A DNA stretch of 64,000 bases from contig NZ_CP054490.1 of the NCBI RefSeq assembly GCF_013342985.1, positions 992,001-1,056,000 on the forward strand. Direction: 5' to 3'. Made by a program: the position numbers and the translations under genes. Positions 41,815 through 51,400 of this stretch are shown piece after piece. Position 1 is the first letter of the stretch; every line of letters starts with the position of its first letter. Under the pieces are notes generated by a model. The model saw nothing but the letters and a program-made list of their open reading frames with translations, ran no database searches and was not told where the DNA came from. This stretch comes from Candidatus Ruthia endofausta. GTDB taxonomy: Bacteria; Pseudomonadota; Gammaproteobacteria; PS1; Pseudothioglobaceae.

Positions 41815-42340
41815 AATGGAGAGCAGGCAAAAAATAACAAAGAAGTTTTGGACAAAGTTATTTCTAGCACCAATATTGATGTTTTTCTTTGCTTATGCAA
41901 TGGTGCCTATTTATGATGTGTTTTGTGAAATTACTGGATTTAATGGCACAACAGGCAGGGTGGATAGTGAACAGGCGTATGTTGTAGATGAGACACGCAA
42001 GATTGAGGTCAGTTTTTTTGCCATGACAATGGGTGGCTTCCCAGTCCAGTTTGGACCTAAAGTAAGTTCAATGGTGGTCATACCTGGTAAGTTCTATACC
42101 ACCAGCTATATTGCTAAGAACAATACTGATGAAATTGTTGTTGGACAAGCAGTTCCTAGTGTTGCACCGACAGATGCTGCTGCATATTTCAAAAAATTAG
42201 AATGTTTTTGTTTTAATAAACAAGTGTTTAAGCCACATGAGCAAGTTGAGATGACCTTAAGATTTGTGATTGAGCCAGAATTAGACGAACGTATTAAAGA
42301 CGTGAGTCTGTCTTATAATTTTTTTAAACTTAAGAGCTAA
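41807..42340 (+). CDS. ctaG: Cytochrome c oxidase copper-assembly protein CtaG/Cox11
   Basis: This protein of about 177 aa delivers copper to CuB of subunit I. It has one N-terminal TM helix (LFLAPILMFFFAYAMVPIYDVF, split by family residues MVPIYDVFCEITGFNG) and a periplasmic immunoglobulin-like domain ending with the copper motif ECFCFNKQVF, a CFCF site. The ATG at 41807 overlaps the small upstream gene by 8 nt; an ATG at 41816 is the alternative. Length is normal. Confidence 0.95.
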   Translation: MAKMESRQKITKKFWTKLFLAPILMFFFAYAMVPIYDVFCEITGFNGTTGRVDSEQAYVVDETRKIEVSFFAMTMGGFPVQFGPKVSSMVVIPGKFYTTSYIAKNNTDEIVVGQAVPSVAPTDAAAYFKKLECFCFNKQVFKPHEQVEMTLRFVIEPELDERIKDVSLSYNFFKLKS

Positions 42341-42355
42341 AAAAAGGGGAGAAAT

Positions 42356-43240
42356 ATGAACGAACAAGAATATTACGTGCCAAGTGGCACCTACTGGCCT
42401 ATTATCGGCTCAATTGGTGTCGCTACTCTATTTGTAGGTTTTGCTAACCAAATGCATGGTGCTAGTTGGGGTGGGCCAATCATGGCTTTGGGGTTTGCTA
42501 TTTTGGTGTTTATGATGTTTGGCTGGTTTGGTCAAGTAGTTAAGGAAAGCACTAGCGATATGTACAACAGCCAAGTTGATCGTTCATTTCGCTGGGGCAT
42601 GAGTTGGTTTATTTTTTCTGAGGTGATGTTTTTTGCCGCTTTTTTTGGTGCGTTGTTTTATGCAAGGCAATTATCAGTTCCGTGGCTGGGTGGTTCAGAT
42701 AATAATATGTTCACGCCAGAGTTATGGGACGGTTTTAGCGCAACATGGCAGCAAATTGCCTTTAATACACCAGGCGCAACGCTACAATCAGGCATAGCGG
42801 TTTCTGTACCAACACAATTGGTTGATGCTTGGGGCTTGCCAGCACTTAATACCGCATTATTATTATTATCAGGCGTTACTTTAACATTTGCACACCACGC
42901 ATTGCGCGCAGGTCATCGTAATAAAATCATTGGCTGGTTGATTGCCACCATTATTTTAGGAGTTTTATTTTTAGGTTTTCAAATTACCGAGTATGGACAT
43001 GCATATCATGATGGTCTAAAACTAACCTCTGGTATTTATGGATCAACGTTTTATATGTTAACTGGCTTCCATGGTTTTCATGTAACAGTGGGCGTGCTTA
43101 TGTTAACGGTTATTCTTTATCGTGTACAAAAAGGGCACTTTAGTGTAGACAATCATTTTGGCTTTGAAGGTGTTGCTTGGTATTGGCATTTTGTGGATGT
43201 GGTTTGGCTGGGTTTATTTATCTTTGTATACTGGCTGTAA
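42356..43240 (+). CDS. ctaE: Cytochrome c oxidase subunit III
   Basis: This 294-aa membrane protein is the third core subunit of the oxidase. Seven TM helices are present with subunit III signatures: YYVPSGTYWPIIGSIGVATL at the start, FSEVMFFAAFFGALFYAR, FAHHALRAGHRNKIIGWL, and the C-terminal HFVDVVWLGLFIFVYWL. A GGGGAG ribosome site precedes the ATG. It is the last gene of the ctaCDGE run, and a hairpin follows. Confidence 0.97.
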   Translation: MNEQEYYVPSGTYWPIIGSIGVATLFVGFANQMHGASWGGPIMALGFAILVFMMFGWFGQVVKESTSDMYNSQVDRSFRWGMSWFIFSEVMFFAAFFGALFYARQLSVPWLGGSDNNMFTPELWDGFSATWQQIAFNTPGATLQSGIAVSVPTQLVDAWGLPALNTALLLLSGVTLTFAHHALRAGHRNKIIGWLIATIILGVLFLGFQITEYGHAYHDGLKLTSGIYGSTFYMLTGFHGFHVTVGVLMLTVILYRVQKGHFSVDNHFGFEGVAWYWHFVDVVWLGLFIFVYWL

Positions 43241-43256
43241 TTAGTTATAAAATCGA

Positions 43257-43285
43257 AAACAAGACTCCGTTTGGGGTCTTTTGTT
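43257..43285 (+). terminator. Terminator after ctaE
   Basis: AAGACTCC, loop GTTT, GGGGTCTT (one G-U pair), extended by A/T pairing and followed by a T-rich TTGTTT. It separates ctaCDGE from the DUF2909-SURF1 genes. Confidence 0.65.
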
Positions 43286-43304
43286 TATCGCGTAGGAAGT
43301 ATTA

Positions 43305-43535
43305 ATGACACAAGTTATTATCATCGTTATTATTGTTGCTATTTTAATAGCACTAGGTTCAGGTTTATTGGGCATGCTTAGAGGTGGGTCAGCTGGCTCA
43401 GATAAAATGTTTAAATCATTAGTGATACGCGTAGTCTTGTCCTTATTCTTGTTTATCTTAGTTATGTTTGCTGCGTTTATGGGTTGGATAGAACCAAATA
43501 TGGTTATGATGGATGTGCCCTACTTAAGTGATTAA
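43305..43535 (+). CDS. DUF2909 twin-TM protein
   Basis: This 76-aa protein has two TM helices (about 3-27 and 40-62) separated by RGGSAGSDKMFKSLVIRV, the DUF2909 layout. It is usually found next to SURF1 and cytochrome oxidase genes, as here. It overlaps the start of the SURF1 gene by 8 nt. Function unknown; a helper role for the oxidase is inferred from context. Confidence 0.8.
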   Translation: MTQVIIIVIIVAILIALGSGLLGMLRGGSAGSDKMFKSLVIRVVLSLFLFILVMFAAFMGWIEPNMVMMDVPYLSD

Positions 43536-44217
43536 ACGCACTATTTTTATACCTGCAGTTTTAATACTTTTAAGTATTTATGGACTAGCATCGTTAGGAT
43601 TTTGGCAACTTGAGCGTGCTGATGAAAAACGAGCAATTGAGCATGGAATTATCTTGGCGCAACAAAACCCAACTCAATTGGTAACAAACATAGATGAGTT
43701 ATTAAATAAAGAGCATTATCAAGTTTTACTAAAAGGTCATTACGACACCAACAAACAATTTATTTATGATAATCAAATTGTTAAAGGCAATGCAGGTTAT
43801 TATGTGCTCACGCCATTCATTTTAAGTGATAAAACTGCTATTTTAGTAAATCGAGGTTTTGTACCTTGGTATGGAAAGCGTGAGCAATTGACTGATATCA
43901 AACTAGATAATTTGCCAAGAGTTATTAAAGTAGAGTTGATTAAGCCTGTTGAACGCATTAGACTTAAGCAACAACCAATCAAGCCAAATTTTCCGATATT
44001 AATTCAATCTTTGAATTTGGACGAATTATCCACGATATCTGATTATCAAATTATTACCATGTTGGCACGTCTTGATGTTAAAGCCAGTGATGGTTTTTTC
44101 AGACAATGGCAGCCTTTTTACGGCAGTATTGATAAGCATTTAGGCTATGCATTGCAATGGTTTTTAATGGCCTTGGTGTTAGGCATTATTGCCTTGAAAT
44201 TATTGATCAAAAATTGA
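43528..44217 (+). CDS. SURF1-family cytochrome oxidase assembly protein
   Basis: This 229-aa protein begins at a GTG (43528) inside the previous gene. It has the SURF1 layout: an N-terminal TM helix (FIPAVLILLSIYGLASLGFW with WQLERADEKRA), a periplasmic domain with GHYDTNKQFIYDN, GYYVLTPF and LVNRGFVPW, and a C-terminal TM helix after HLGYALQWFLMALVLG. SURF1 proteins bind haem A and assist its insertion into aa3 oxidases. Context next to ctaCDGE agrees. Confidence 0.92.
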   Translation: MIKRTIFIPAVLILLSIYGLASLGFWQLERADEKRAIEHGIILAQQNPTQLVTNIDELLNKEHYQVLLKGHYDTNKQFIYDNQIVKGNAGYYVLTPFILSDKTAILVNRGFVPWYGKREQLTDIKLDNLPRVIKVELIKPVERIRLKQQPIKPNFPILIQSLNLDELSTISDYQIITMLARLDVKASDGFFRQWQPFYGSIDKHLGYALQWFLMALVLGIIALKLLIKN

Positions 44218-44242
44218 TTTATACCAAGCAACCACGATGCAG

Positions 44243-44272
44243 TTGACTACAACATAAGCGTTAGTGTAGAAT
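44243..44272 (+). promoter_or_regulatory. Sigma70-like promoter for ccoNOQP
   Basis: TTGACT (44243-44248) and TAGAAT (44267-44272) are 18 bp apart, about 60 bp ahead of the ccoN ATG. GAGAGGA at about 44319 is the ribosome site. Confidence 0.5.
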
Positions 44273-44329
44273 CCGAGCCTATTTCTTGTATTGAAAGAAC
44301 TGGATATTAACTAAAAATAGAGAGGACTA

Positions 44330-45751
44330 TTGATGAATTTAACAAAAAAGTATGATTTGGATGTTGTTAAATGGTTTGCTATTATGGCATCTGTTTATTT
44401 AGTATTAGGCACATTGTTTGGGGTATATATTGCTTCTGAACTAGCCTTCCCGTTTCTTAATGATTTAGGTACAAATTTACCTTATTTCCAATTTGGTCGA
44501 TTGAGACCTTTGCACACTAACACTGTTATTTTTGCTTTTGGGGGTTCGGTGCTGATGGCATCCGCTTTTTATATTGTACAGCGTACTAATCAAACCCGCC
44601 TTTGGTCCAATAAAATGGCTTGGTTTACGTTCTGGTCATGGAATACTGTGATTGTTTTAGCGGTCATTACGCTGCCTTTAGGTTTGACCCAATCCAAGGA
44701 GTATGCAGAATTAGAATGGCCGGTTGATATTTTAATCACCTTGTCATGGGTTACTTATTTATATAACTTTATTATGACTATCCACATTCGTGATCGTAAT
44801 AAAGTGCCACACGTTTATGTGGCTAACTGGTTTTTTATGGGTATGATGATTATGGTTACTTATCTTCATGTGGTTAATAATTTATCCATTCCAGTGAGCG
44901 CGTTTAAATCCTATTCAATTTTTTCTGGTGTGCAAGATGCAATGATTCAGTGGTGGTGGGGCCATAATGCTGTTGGCTTTTTCTTGACAGCAGGTTTCTT
45001 AGGCATTATGTACTATTTTGTGCCAAAACAAGCTCAGCGTCCCGTATATTCTTATCGTTTGTCAGTGATTCATTTTTGGGCACTAATGTTTGGTTATGTT
45101 TGGTTAGGTGCGCACCATCTTCAATATACAGCATTGCCAGATTGGGCAGGCTCATTGGGTGCAACAATTTCACTAGCCATGATTATTCCATCATGGGGTG
45201 GCGCACTTAATGGTATCTTGACGTTATCAGGTTCTTGGGATCGTTTACGTGAAGATTACATCTTGCGTTTCTTGATTATGTCTTTAGCATTCTATGCCAT
45301 GAGTACATTTGAAGGACCAGTGATGGCGGCGAAGACAGTTAATGCCTTGTCGCATTACACGGATTGGACGATTGGTCATGTACATTCTGGTGCATTGGGT
45401 TGGAATATTATGGTGGCAGCAGGTGCGATGTATCATATGATTGAGAAAATCTATAACGTGAAAATGTCACAAAAACTCTTAGGCATCCACTTTTGGGTGC
45501 ATACGATTGGCACGGTGGTTTATATTGTGGCGATGTGGGTATCGGGCATTATGCAAGGCTTGATGTGGAGAGCATATGATGAGTACGGCACATTGGCTTA
45601 TACGTTTGCCGAGTCAGTATCAGCCATGCATCCTTATTATGCCATGAGGGCTGCAGGTGGTGCATTGGTATTAGTAGGCGCAATTATCATGTTAATTAAT
45701 ATTGTGACAACTATTCGTAGATCAGGCGTTGGTCAAACGGCTAATGCATAA
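44330..45751 (+). CDS. ccoN: cbb3-type cytochrome oxidase subunit I
   Basis: This 473-aa catalytic subunit carries haem b, haem b3 and CuB of the high-affinity cbb3 oxidase used at low oxygen. It shows [20 protein letters not shown] (low-spin haem His), [20 protein letters not shown] (CuB His and cross-linked Tyr region), [14 protein letters not shown] and [19 protein letters not shown]. Twelve TM helices. It is first in ccoNOQP and has its own promoter. The cell thus has two oxidases with different oxygen affinities. Confidence 0.97.
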   Translation: MMNLTKKYDLDVVKWFAIMASVYLVLGTLFGVYIASELAFPFLNDLGTNLPYFQFGRLRPLHTNTVIFAFGGSVLMASAFYIVQRTNQTRLWSNKMAWFTFWSWNTVIVLAVITLPLGLTQSKEYAELEWPVDILITLSWVTYLYNFIMTIHIRDRNKVPHVYVANWFFMGMMIMVTYLHVVNNLSIPVSAFKSYSIFSGVQDAMIQWWWGHNAVGFFLTAGFLGIMYYFVPKQAQRPVYSYRLSVIHFWALMFGYVWLGAHHLQYTALPDWAGSLGATISLAMIIPSWGGALNGILTLSGSWDRLREDYILRFLIMSLAFYAMSTFEGPVMAAKTVNALSHYTDWTIGHVHSGALGWNIMVAAGAMYHMIEKIYNVKMSQKLLGIHFWVHTIGTVVYIVAMWVSGIMQGLMWRAYDEYGTLAYTFAESVSAMHPYYAMRAAGGALVLVGAIIMLINIVTTIRRSGVGQTANA

Positions 45752-45766
45752 AGAGGAAGCCGGACT

Positions 45767-46498
45767 ATGACAAATAAAAACGTAAAAGAAAGTTTACAAG
45801 TTAAGCTGGAAAAGAATATTTTTGGCATGTATTTGTTTATGGCACTATCGGTGTCATTAGCAGGTATTGTAGAAATTGTTCCTTTGTTTACTAATCCTGA
45901 AGCAGTTAAAGACGAAGTGATTACAACTGATGGCAGTATAAAAAGTTTATTATGGATTCGTTCTGAAGGTCAAGCATTGTCTGATTGGAAATCTGGTGAT
46001 GGTGTAAGGCCTTTAACTGCTTTAGAATTAGCAGGTCGTGATATTTATCAGCGTGAAGGTTGTTATTTATGTCATTCACAAATGATACGTCCATTTAGAG
46101 ATGAAAAAGAGCGCTATGGCCATTTCTCTCTAGCGGTGGAGTCAAAGTATGACCATCCGTTTCAGTGGGGTTCTAAAAGAACAGGCCCTGATTTAGCGCG
46201 CGTTGGCGGTAAATATTCTGATGAATGGCATATTTTGCATTTACGTCATCCACAAGCGGTTGTACCAGAGTCAGTCATGCCAAAATATCGTTTCTTAGAA
46301 AGTGCTTTGGTTGATGGCGAAACAATTGCTACACATATGAGTGGTTTGTCTAAAGTCGGTGTGCCTTATACGCAAGCAGATATTGCACAAGCGCCAGTTA
46401 GCGTTGAAGGCAAAAATGAGATGGATGCAATGGTGGCTTATTTACAATCATTAGGCAATATGATTAAATTTGAAGATGGCGTTACTTACAGAGAGTAA
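45767..46498 (+). CDS. ccoO: cbb3-type cytochrome oxidase subunit II (mono-haem c)
   Basis: This 243-aa subunit has an N-terminal TM anchor (about 20-42) and a periplasmic cytochrome c domain with [12 protein letters not shown] near 98. [19 protein letters not shown] and VMPKYRFLE (axial Met) are standard CcoO motifs. It passes electrons from CcoP to CcoN. Its TAA overlaps the ccoQ ATG. Confidence 0.97.
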   Translation: MTNKNVKESLQVKLEKNIFGMYLFMALSVSLAGIVEIVPLFTNPEAVKDEVITTDGSIKSLLWIRSEGQALSDWKSGDGVRPLTALELAGRDIYQREGCYLCHSQMIRPFRDEKERYGHFSLAVESKYDHPFQWGSKRTGPDLARVGGKYSDEWHILHLRHPQAVVPESVMPKYRFLESALVDGETIATHMSGLSKVGVPYTQADIAQAPVSVEGKNEMDAMVAYLQSLGNMIKFEDGVTYRE

Positions 46499-46638
46499 TG
46501 ACCTTAGTTGACAAAATTGGTGTTATTACGACGATTGTTATATTTCTGTTATTAGCGATTGCTTATTTTTATGCTTTTAGACCAAAAAATAAACAAAAAT
46601 TTGAAGACTTACGCAACTTTGTGAACGACAAAGATTAA
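46498..46638 (+). CDS. ccoQ: cbb3-type oxidase subunit CcoQ-like (46 aa)
   Basis: A 46-codon frame starts in the ccoO stop (TAATG). It reads [20 protein letters not shown] then IAYFYAFRPKNKQKFEDLRN, one TM helix followed by a charged tail with the AFRPKNK segment typical of CcoQ. It stands between ccoO and ccoP as in other cco operons and stabilises the complex in relatives. It is too short for most gene callers but well supported by position and sequence. Confidence 0.85.
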   Translation: MTLVDKIGVITTIVIFLLLAIAYFYAFRPKNKQKFEDLRNFVNDKD

Positions 46639-46655
46639 GTTAGGAGGAAAAAACA

Positions 46656-47558
46656 ATGGGCGAACATAAAAATCCATTCCCAGGTGAGAACAATACAGGG
46701 CATTTTTGGGATGAAGAAAACGACATTAGAGAGCTAAATAATCGCCCACCAAGATGGTACATGCTGTCCTTATATATTGGCACACTTGCTATTGTGGTTT
46801 ACACACTCTATTATCCAACCATTCCTTGGTCTGGTGAGCACAACAAAGGCTTTGCCAATTGGACGCAAATTAGCGAAATGAACGAAAGTGTTGCTCAATT
46901 AGAGGCTTATCGTGAAAAAAGATTTGCCGATACTGAAAAAGCCATTACTGAAAAATCATTAAAAGAAATTGTGCTTGATGGTGAGTTAAGAACTTACGCC
47001 ATCAAAACAGCCAAGGTTCTATTTGGTGATAATTGTGCAGCTTGCCATGGCGCTGCTGGTCAGGGCAATGTAGGCTTTCCTGTTCTGGCTGATGATGATT
47101 GGCTATATGGTGGTAAGTTAGCACAAATTAGCACAACCATTGTTAATGGTCGTAAAGGCAATATGCCAGCGCGTATGCTGGACATTTCAGATGCTGATGC
47201 AAGCACATTGGCCACTTTTTTAGTTGAAACAGGCAAGGGTAAAAATGGTAATCCCAACCCAGCTTCTAAGGCCTTGTATATGAGTAAAGGTTGTATTGCT
47301 TGTCACGGCCCTGATATGAAAGGCAACCAACTCCTAGGTAGTGCTAATTTAAGTGACGGTATTTATCGTTTTAAAGCAGACGATCAACACGCATCAGTCG
47401 TGCGCACAATCTTACATGGCGTGGGTCAAGTGAATAATCCATTAACACAAGACGCTGTTATGCCAGCATTTGGACATTCAAGTGTTATTGACGCTGTGCA
47501 GATTAAAAAACTTATTGTTTATGTGCATCAGTTAGGTGGTGGTGTTGTTGTTAAATAA
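46656..47558 (+). CDS. ccoP: cbb3-type cytochrome oxidase subunit III (di-haem c)
   Basis: This 300-aa subunit starts with a cytoplasmic stretch containing DEENDIRELNNRPPRWY and one TM helix (LSLYIGTLAIVVYTLYYPTI), then two cytochrome c domains with CAACHGAAGQG near 126 and CIACHGPDMKG near 212. It receives electrons from soluble cytochrome c. A GGAGGA ribosome site is ahead of the ATG. A clear terminator follows. Confidence 0.97.
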   Translation: MGEHKNPFPGENNTGHFWDEENDIRELNNRPPRWYMLSLYIGTLAIVVYTLYYPTIPWSGEHNKGFANWTQISEMNESVAQLEAYREKRFADTEKAITEKSLKEIVLDGELRTYAIKTAKVLFGDNCAACHGAAGQGNVGFPVLADDDWLYGGKLAQISTTIVNGRKGNMPARMLDISDADASTLATFLVETGKGKNGNPNPASKALYMSKGCIACHGPDMKGNQLLGSANLSDGIYRFKADDQHASVVRTILHGVGQVNNPLTQDAVMPAFGHSSVIDAVQIKKLIVYVHQLGGGVVVK

Positions 47559-47565
47559 AGCATTT

Positions 47566-47593
47566 AACACCTCTACTATGAGGTGTTTTTTCC
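47566..47593 (+). terminator. Terminator after ccoP
   Basis: AACACCTC, loop TACTAT, GAGGTGTT, then TTTTTT. An 8-bp perfect stem with a T-tract. Confidence 0.85.
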
Positions 47594-47680
47594 AATTTAA
47601 AAAAACTGAGAAAGAATTATTTAAAAGCTAATTCTTTTCAAAATATTTATTAACTTTGTGGGTATAATTCTCACTTTAAT

Positions 47681-47756
47681 GCCGAAGTAGCACAGTTGGT
47701 AGTGCAACTGATTTGTAATCAGTAGGTCACCAGTTCGAGTCCGGTCTTCGGCACCA
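47681..47756 (+). tRNA. tRNA-Thr(UGU), integration target
   Basis: 76 nt with encoded CCA. The acceptor GCCGAAG pairs with CTTCGGC and the anticodon loop TTTGTAA gives UGU. The T stem has an A-C mismatch at 52:62, also known from other threonine tRNAs. TATAAT at 47663-47668 is a good -10 box. The 3' part from the anticodon stem onward is repeated at 56398-56449, marking it as the attachment site of the element. A hairpin with TAGTG/CACTA and AAAAGG/CCTTTT (47761-47799) follows as terminator. Confidence 0.96.
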
Positions 47757-47758
47757 TA
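47707..47758 (+). repeat. attL: attL (inside tRNA-Thr)
   Basis: 52-bp direct repeat matching 56398-56449 at 50 of 52 positions. It begins ACTGATTTGTAATCAGTAGG in the anticodon arm and ends past CCA. Confidence 0.9.
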
Positions 47759-47802
47759 TTTAAAAGGGTTTGTAGTGATCACACTATGAGCCTTTTTTTA
47801 TG

Positions 47803-47823
47803 CGTGTCGTAGTGGTGTCGTAA
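47803..47823 (+). repeat. Left 21-bp subterminal repeat (candidate Int arm site)
   Basis: Two copies of GTGTCGTA separated by GTG. The same 21 bp, with one central change, lies at 56264-56284 near the other end in the same orientation. Confidence 0.6.
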
Positions 47824-47964
47824 CTAGGTTGTTTTTCACCCTAAAATCGTTCAATTTAGCACCCCACCCCCCAAACACCGTCTTTCTCTCTATACATAAG
47901 GTTACCTTCCCACAGTGGAGGGGAAAATTATTTTTTAGGTTGTTTTTGAGATACAATTAGACCT

Positions 47965-48426
47965 ATGAAACTAAAAACACTACTACTATCTTCATTAGTA
48001 TCATTAGGGCTGGCTATCAGCTATCCAACTCTATCCAACGAATTAACTCAAGCCAAGAAAGACTATTTAAACAAAGTCTCTGAGAAATTTAAGAGTCAGT
48101 GGAGAATCCCAAAAGCAAAAGATGGCTGGACTTGTGAAGTGTATATCTTGCAAGATAGAGATGGCAATGTATTGAAGAGTAATGTTAGTAAATGCAATAC
48201 TGACGACAAGCGGTTTATTAGTCAAACTGAGAAAGCTGTCAAACTAGCATCGCCTTTTCCTAGAGCATCAGACGAAGTATTTACCAGTGAGTTGACTCTA
48301 AACCCGACAATAAAGGGTGACGTAGATGTTTCAAGGAGTCTACGAAAAAGAGCGTTAGACGGAGACCCAAAAGCTATAGAAATATATAACAATATAGGTG
48401 AACCATTAAGCAGTAATCATAAATAA
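47965..48426 (+). CDS. Secreted TolA C-terminal-domain-like protein
   Basis: This 153-aa protein has a signal peptide (MKLKTLLLSSLVSLGLAISY) and one domain like the C-terminal domain of TolA/TonB: YLNKVSEKFKSQWRIP, then CEVYILQDRDGNVLKSNVSK and a C in KCNTDD that could pair with the first Cys, then KAVKLASPFPRASDEVF. TolA-C normally binds Pal, TolB and phage minor coat proteins or colicins. Here no TM-linker part exists, so it would be free in the periplasm. It is the first cargo gene, 37 nt ahead of the helicase. Its role in the element is not known; decoy or receptor-like functions are speculation. Confidence 0.7.
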   Translation: MKLKTLLLSSLVSLGLAISYPTLSNELTQAKKDYLNKVSEKFKSQWRIPKAKDGWTCEVYILQDRDGNVLKSNVSKCNTDDKRFISQTEKAVKLASPFPRASDEVFTSELTLNPTIKGDVDVSRSLRKRALDGDPKAIEIYNNIGEPLSSNHK

Positions 48427-48463
48427 AATTTGCCTAGCTTAAATACTAATAAAGAATAATATT

Positions 48464-51400
48464 ATGGCGGAGACAAAACATCTTATACCTGGACCATTCT
48501 GGAGACTACTTGGATTCAAAGGTGGCTCTATTGATATTAGTGAAAAAGGAATAACACTACACAAAAGTGATAAAAGCTACTTTATTGATAACCATGCCTT
48601 TCTAAAGAAGGGGTTTGCTAAAGAAGGGTGGTTTAGTTTTGATCTAACATTTAATACCACAGAGGGTGAAATTAAGTTTGGCCCCCTATCCCACGCTAAA
48701 GCAACAGAAGCATACGAATGGTTGCAAAGTTATTGGTACAAAGAAATCTTCTCTGATATAAATACAACATTCAAGCAACTACAAAAAAGGCTTACGAGTC
48801 GATATATTAGAAGCTCTCAGTGGCCTGACATTGTAAGTGATGCACAATCTGCATTAAATAGATTTGTAGAGCCGCCTAACGAAGGCTTAGTAGATACTGA
48901 TACTAAACACCCCTTTGACAGAATATATTACTACGCCCACATGGGAAAGAAAGACTTAAAAAAGTATCGTGATAAATATATAGAAACAAAGAAGAGAAGT
49001 TTTAAGAAGTATTTTGAGAATATCGAAGCTCACCCATTAACCAAAGACCAGATTGAAGCCTGCATCATAGATGAAGACAACAACCTAGTATTAGCTGGAG
49101 CTGGAACAGGTAAGACCAGCACTATGGTTGGTAGAGCTGGATTTTTGTTGGAAAGTAAACAAGCAAAACCTGAAGATATGTTGATGCTTGCGTATGGTAA
49201 GGAAGCATCCAAAGAGATGCAAGACAGAATGAAAGAACGAATAAATAGAGAGGATGTTGATATTAGCACCTTTCATAAACTAGGCATGAATATCCTCTCT
49301 GAAGTTGAAGGCGGCCAGCCCAATATTAGTAAATATGCTGAAGACAACAAATCTAGAAATAGCGTATTCAAACAAGATGTTGGCAAGTGGATTGACGAGC
49401 TATTAGAGGAGGACAGTTATAAAGATAAAGTTATTAAGTATTTTGAAGATTGCTTGTTTGTAGAAAAAAGTCCTTTCGATTTTAAATCACACGGTGAATA
49501 TTATTCATATGTTGAAGATGATGACATACGCACCTTTAAAGGGGAAAAGGTCAAAGGTTATGGCGAAAGAGTTGTTGCAAATTTTCTTTTTGCTATGGGA
49601 ATTGAATATGAATATGAGACTGAATATAAGGAGTCCGATACTAGAACTAAAGACTATAGAAGATATGAGCCAGACTTCTATTTACCAGAGCATGGTATTT
49701 ATATAGAACACTTTGGCGTAGACAGAAATGGAAACACTGCACCTTATATTGACAGAGATACATACATTGAAGGCGCTAGATGGAAGCGTAAGCTTCATAA
49801 AGAGAATAAGACCAAACTTGTGGAAACTTACTTTTATGAACACATAGAGGGGATATTAAAAAACAGATTAACAGAGAGATTAAAAGCACATGGCGTTGAA
49901 TTAAACCCTATTCCTAATGATGCACTTATTGAAACTTTGCGGGACAACAAAGAGATAACCAAGTTTTCGGATTTAATGGCTGAAATCATCAAGAGATACA
50001 AAGCCAACTGGTTTGAGCAAGATAAATTAAATAGAAAGATAGATTCTTCCCCATATAAAGAGCATTTAAATATTGCAAAAGAATTAATGATGCCACTATG
50101 GGACAGATATGAAAAGATATTAAGTGATAGTCATAAAATTGACTTTGACGATATGATTGGCAAAGCTTTAGAATATGTAGAGAACGGAAGCTTTAAGCCG
50201 CATTGGAAATATATCATGGTTGATGAGTTCCAAGATATATCAGACCCTAGGGCTAGACTAGTCCAAGCATTAAAAGAGAAATCAAATAACTGTTCTTTGT
50301 TCTGTGTTGGAGATGATTGGCAGGCTATTTCCAGATTTACTGGAAGTGATATTAGTTTTACAACAGGATTCTCAGAATACTTTGGGGTAACGAAATTTAC
50401 CAAACTCAAGAAAACCTTTAGGTTCAATAATAGTATTGCAGAAGTGTCCTCACAATTTGTTCTAAAGAATCCTTTTCAAACCAAGAAATCAATAACCACC
50501 CTCAGCAAGGTTAAAAAGCCAGCCGTTTCTATACTTAGAGAAAGTAATAAAGTTGTTGCTGGAGACGACAAGGAACTACACTTACTATTAGGAAAACTCA
50601 CTAAAGAACCAGATAACAACAAGGCTCCTTATTTGCTTGGTAGCTACATACAGTTAGACAAAGTGCTGCAAGCTATCAATAAATTAGACCGAAAGGTTTC
50701 TGTGCTAATCTTAGGAAGATATACATATACAACACCTAGCCCTGCAGAAATGAAACTGCATAAGGAGAAATTTCCTAATTTAGAATTGGAGCAACACACG
50801 ATCCACAAATCAAAAGGTAAAGAGGCAGATTACGTTATTATTATGGGGCTACAGTCTGGAAAGCATGGATTTCCTTCAGAAAAAACAACTAATCCACTAC
50901 TAGATGCCCTGCTGCCAACTCCTGAAGATTTTGAATTTGCAGAGGAAAGAAGATTATTTTATGTGGCAATCACAAGATCTAGAAAGCGTTCTTATCTAGT
51001 TGCTGATATGAGTACTTCATCAAAGTTTGTAAATGAATTGATTGAAGGTGATTATGAGATTGAGTTAAACGAATTTGATATTACGGAGGAACAAAGAATT
51101 GTTCACACGTTTCATTGTGTCGAATGTGAAACTGGAGTTATGCAACGAAGGATTAACGCAAAGAAGAAAACAACATTTTATGGATGCTCACATTATTCAT
51201 TATGTAAATACACTGAAGATGGATGCCTGAAGTGTGGAGGTCGAATGAATCATCTAAATGATACAAATGGTAAGTATAAAATTTGCTCTGACTGTGACTA
51301 TTGGATTCCAATATGTGTCTCTTGTGGTGGAGATATGAAGATTCAAGAAAACAAAGCTAATGGCAATCAATTCTGGGCCTGTTCTCATTTTTATGGGAAA

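Noticed and set aside
44243-44256. FNR-like site at the ccoN promoter (TTGACTACAACATA)
   Set aside because: The right half does not match ATCAA; TTGACT fits better as a -35 box with TAGAAT 18 bp downstream.
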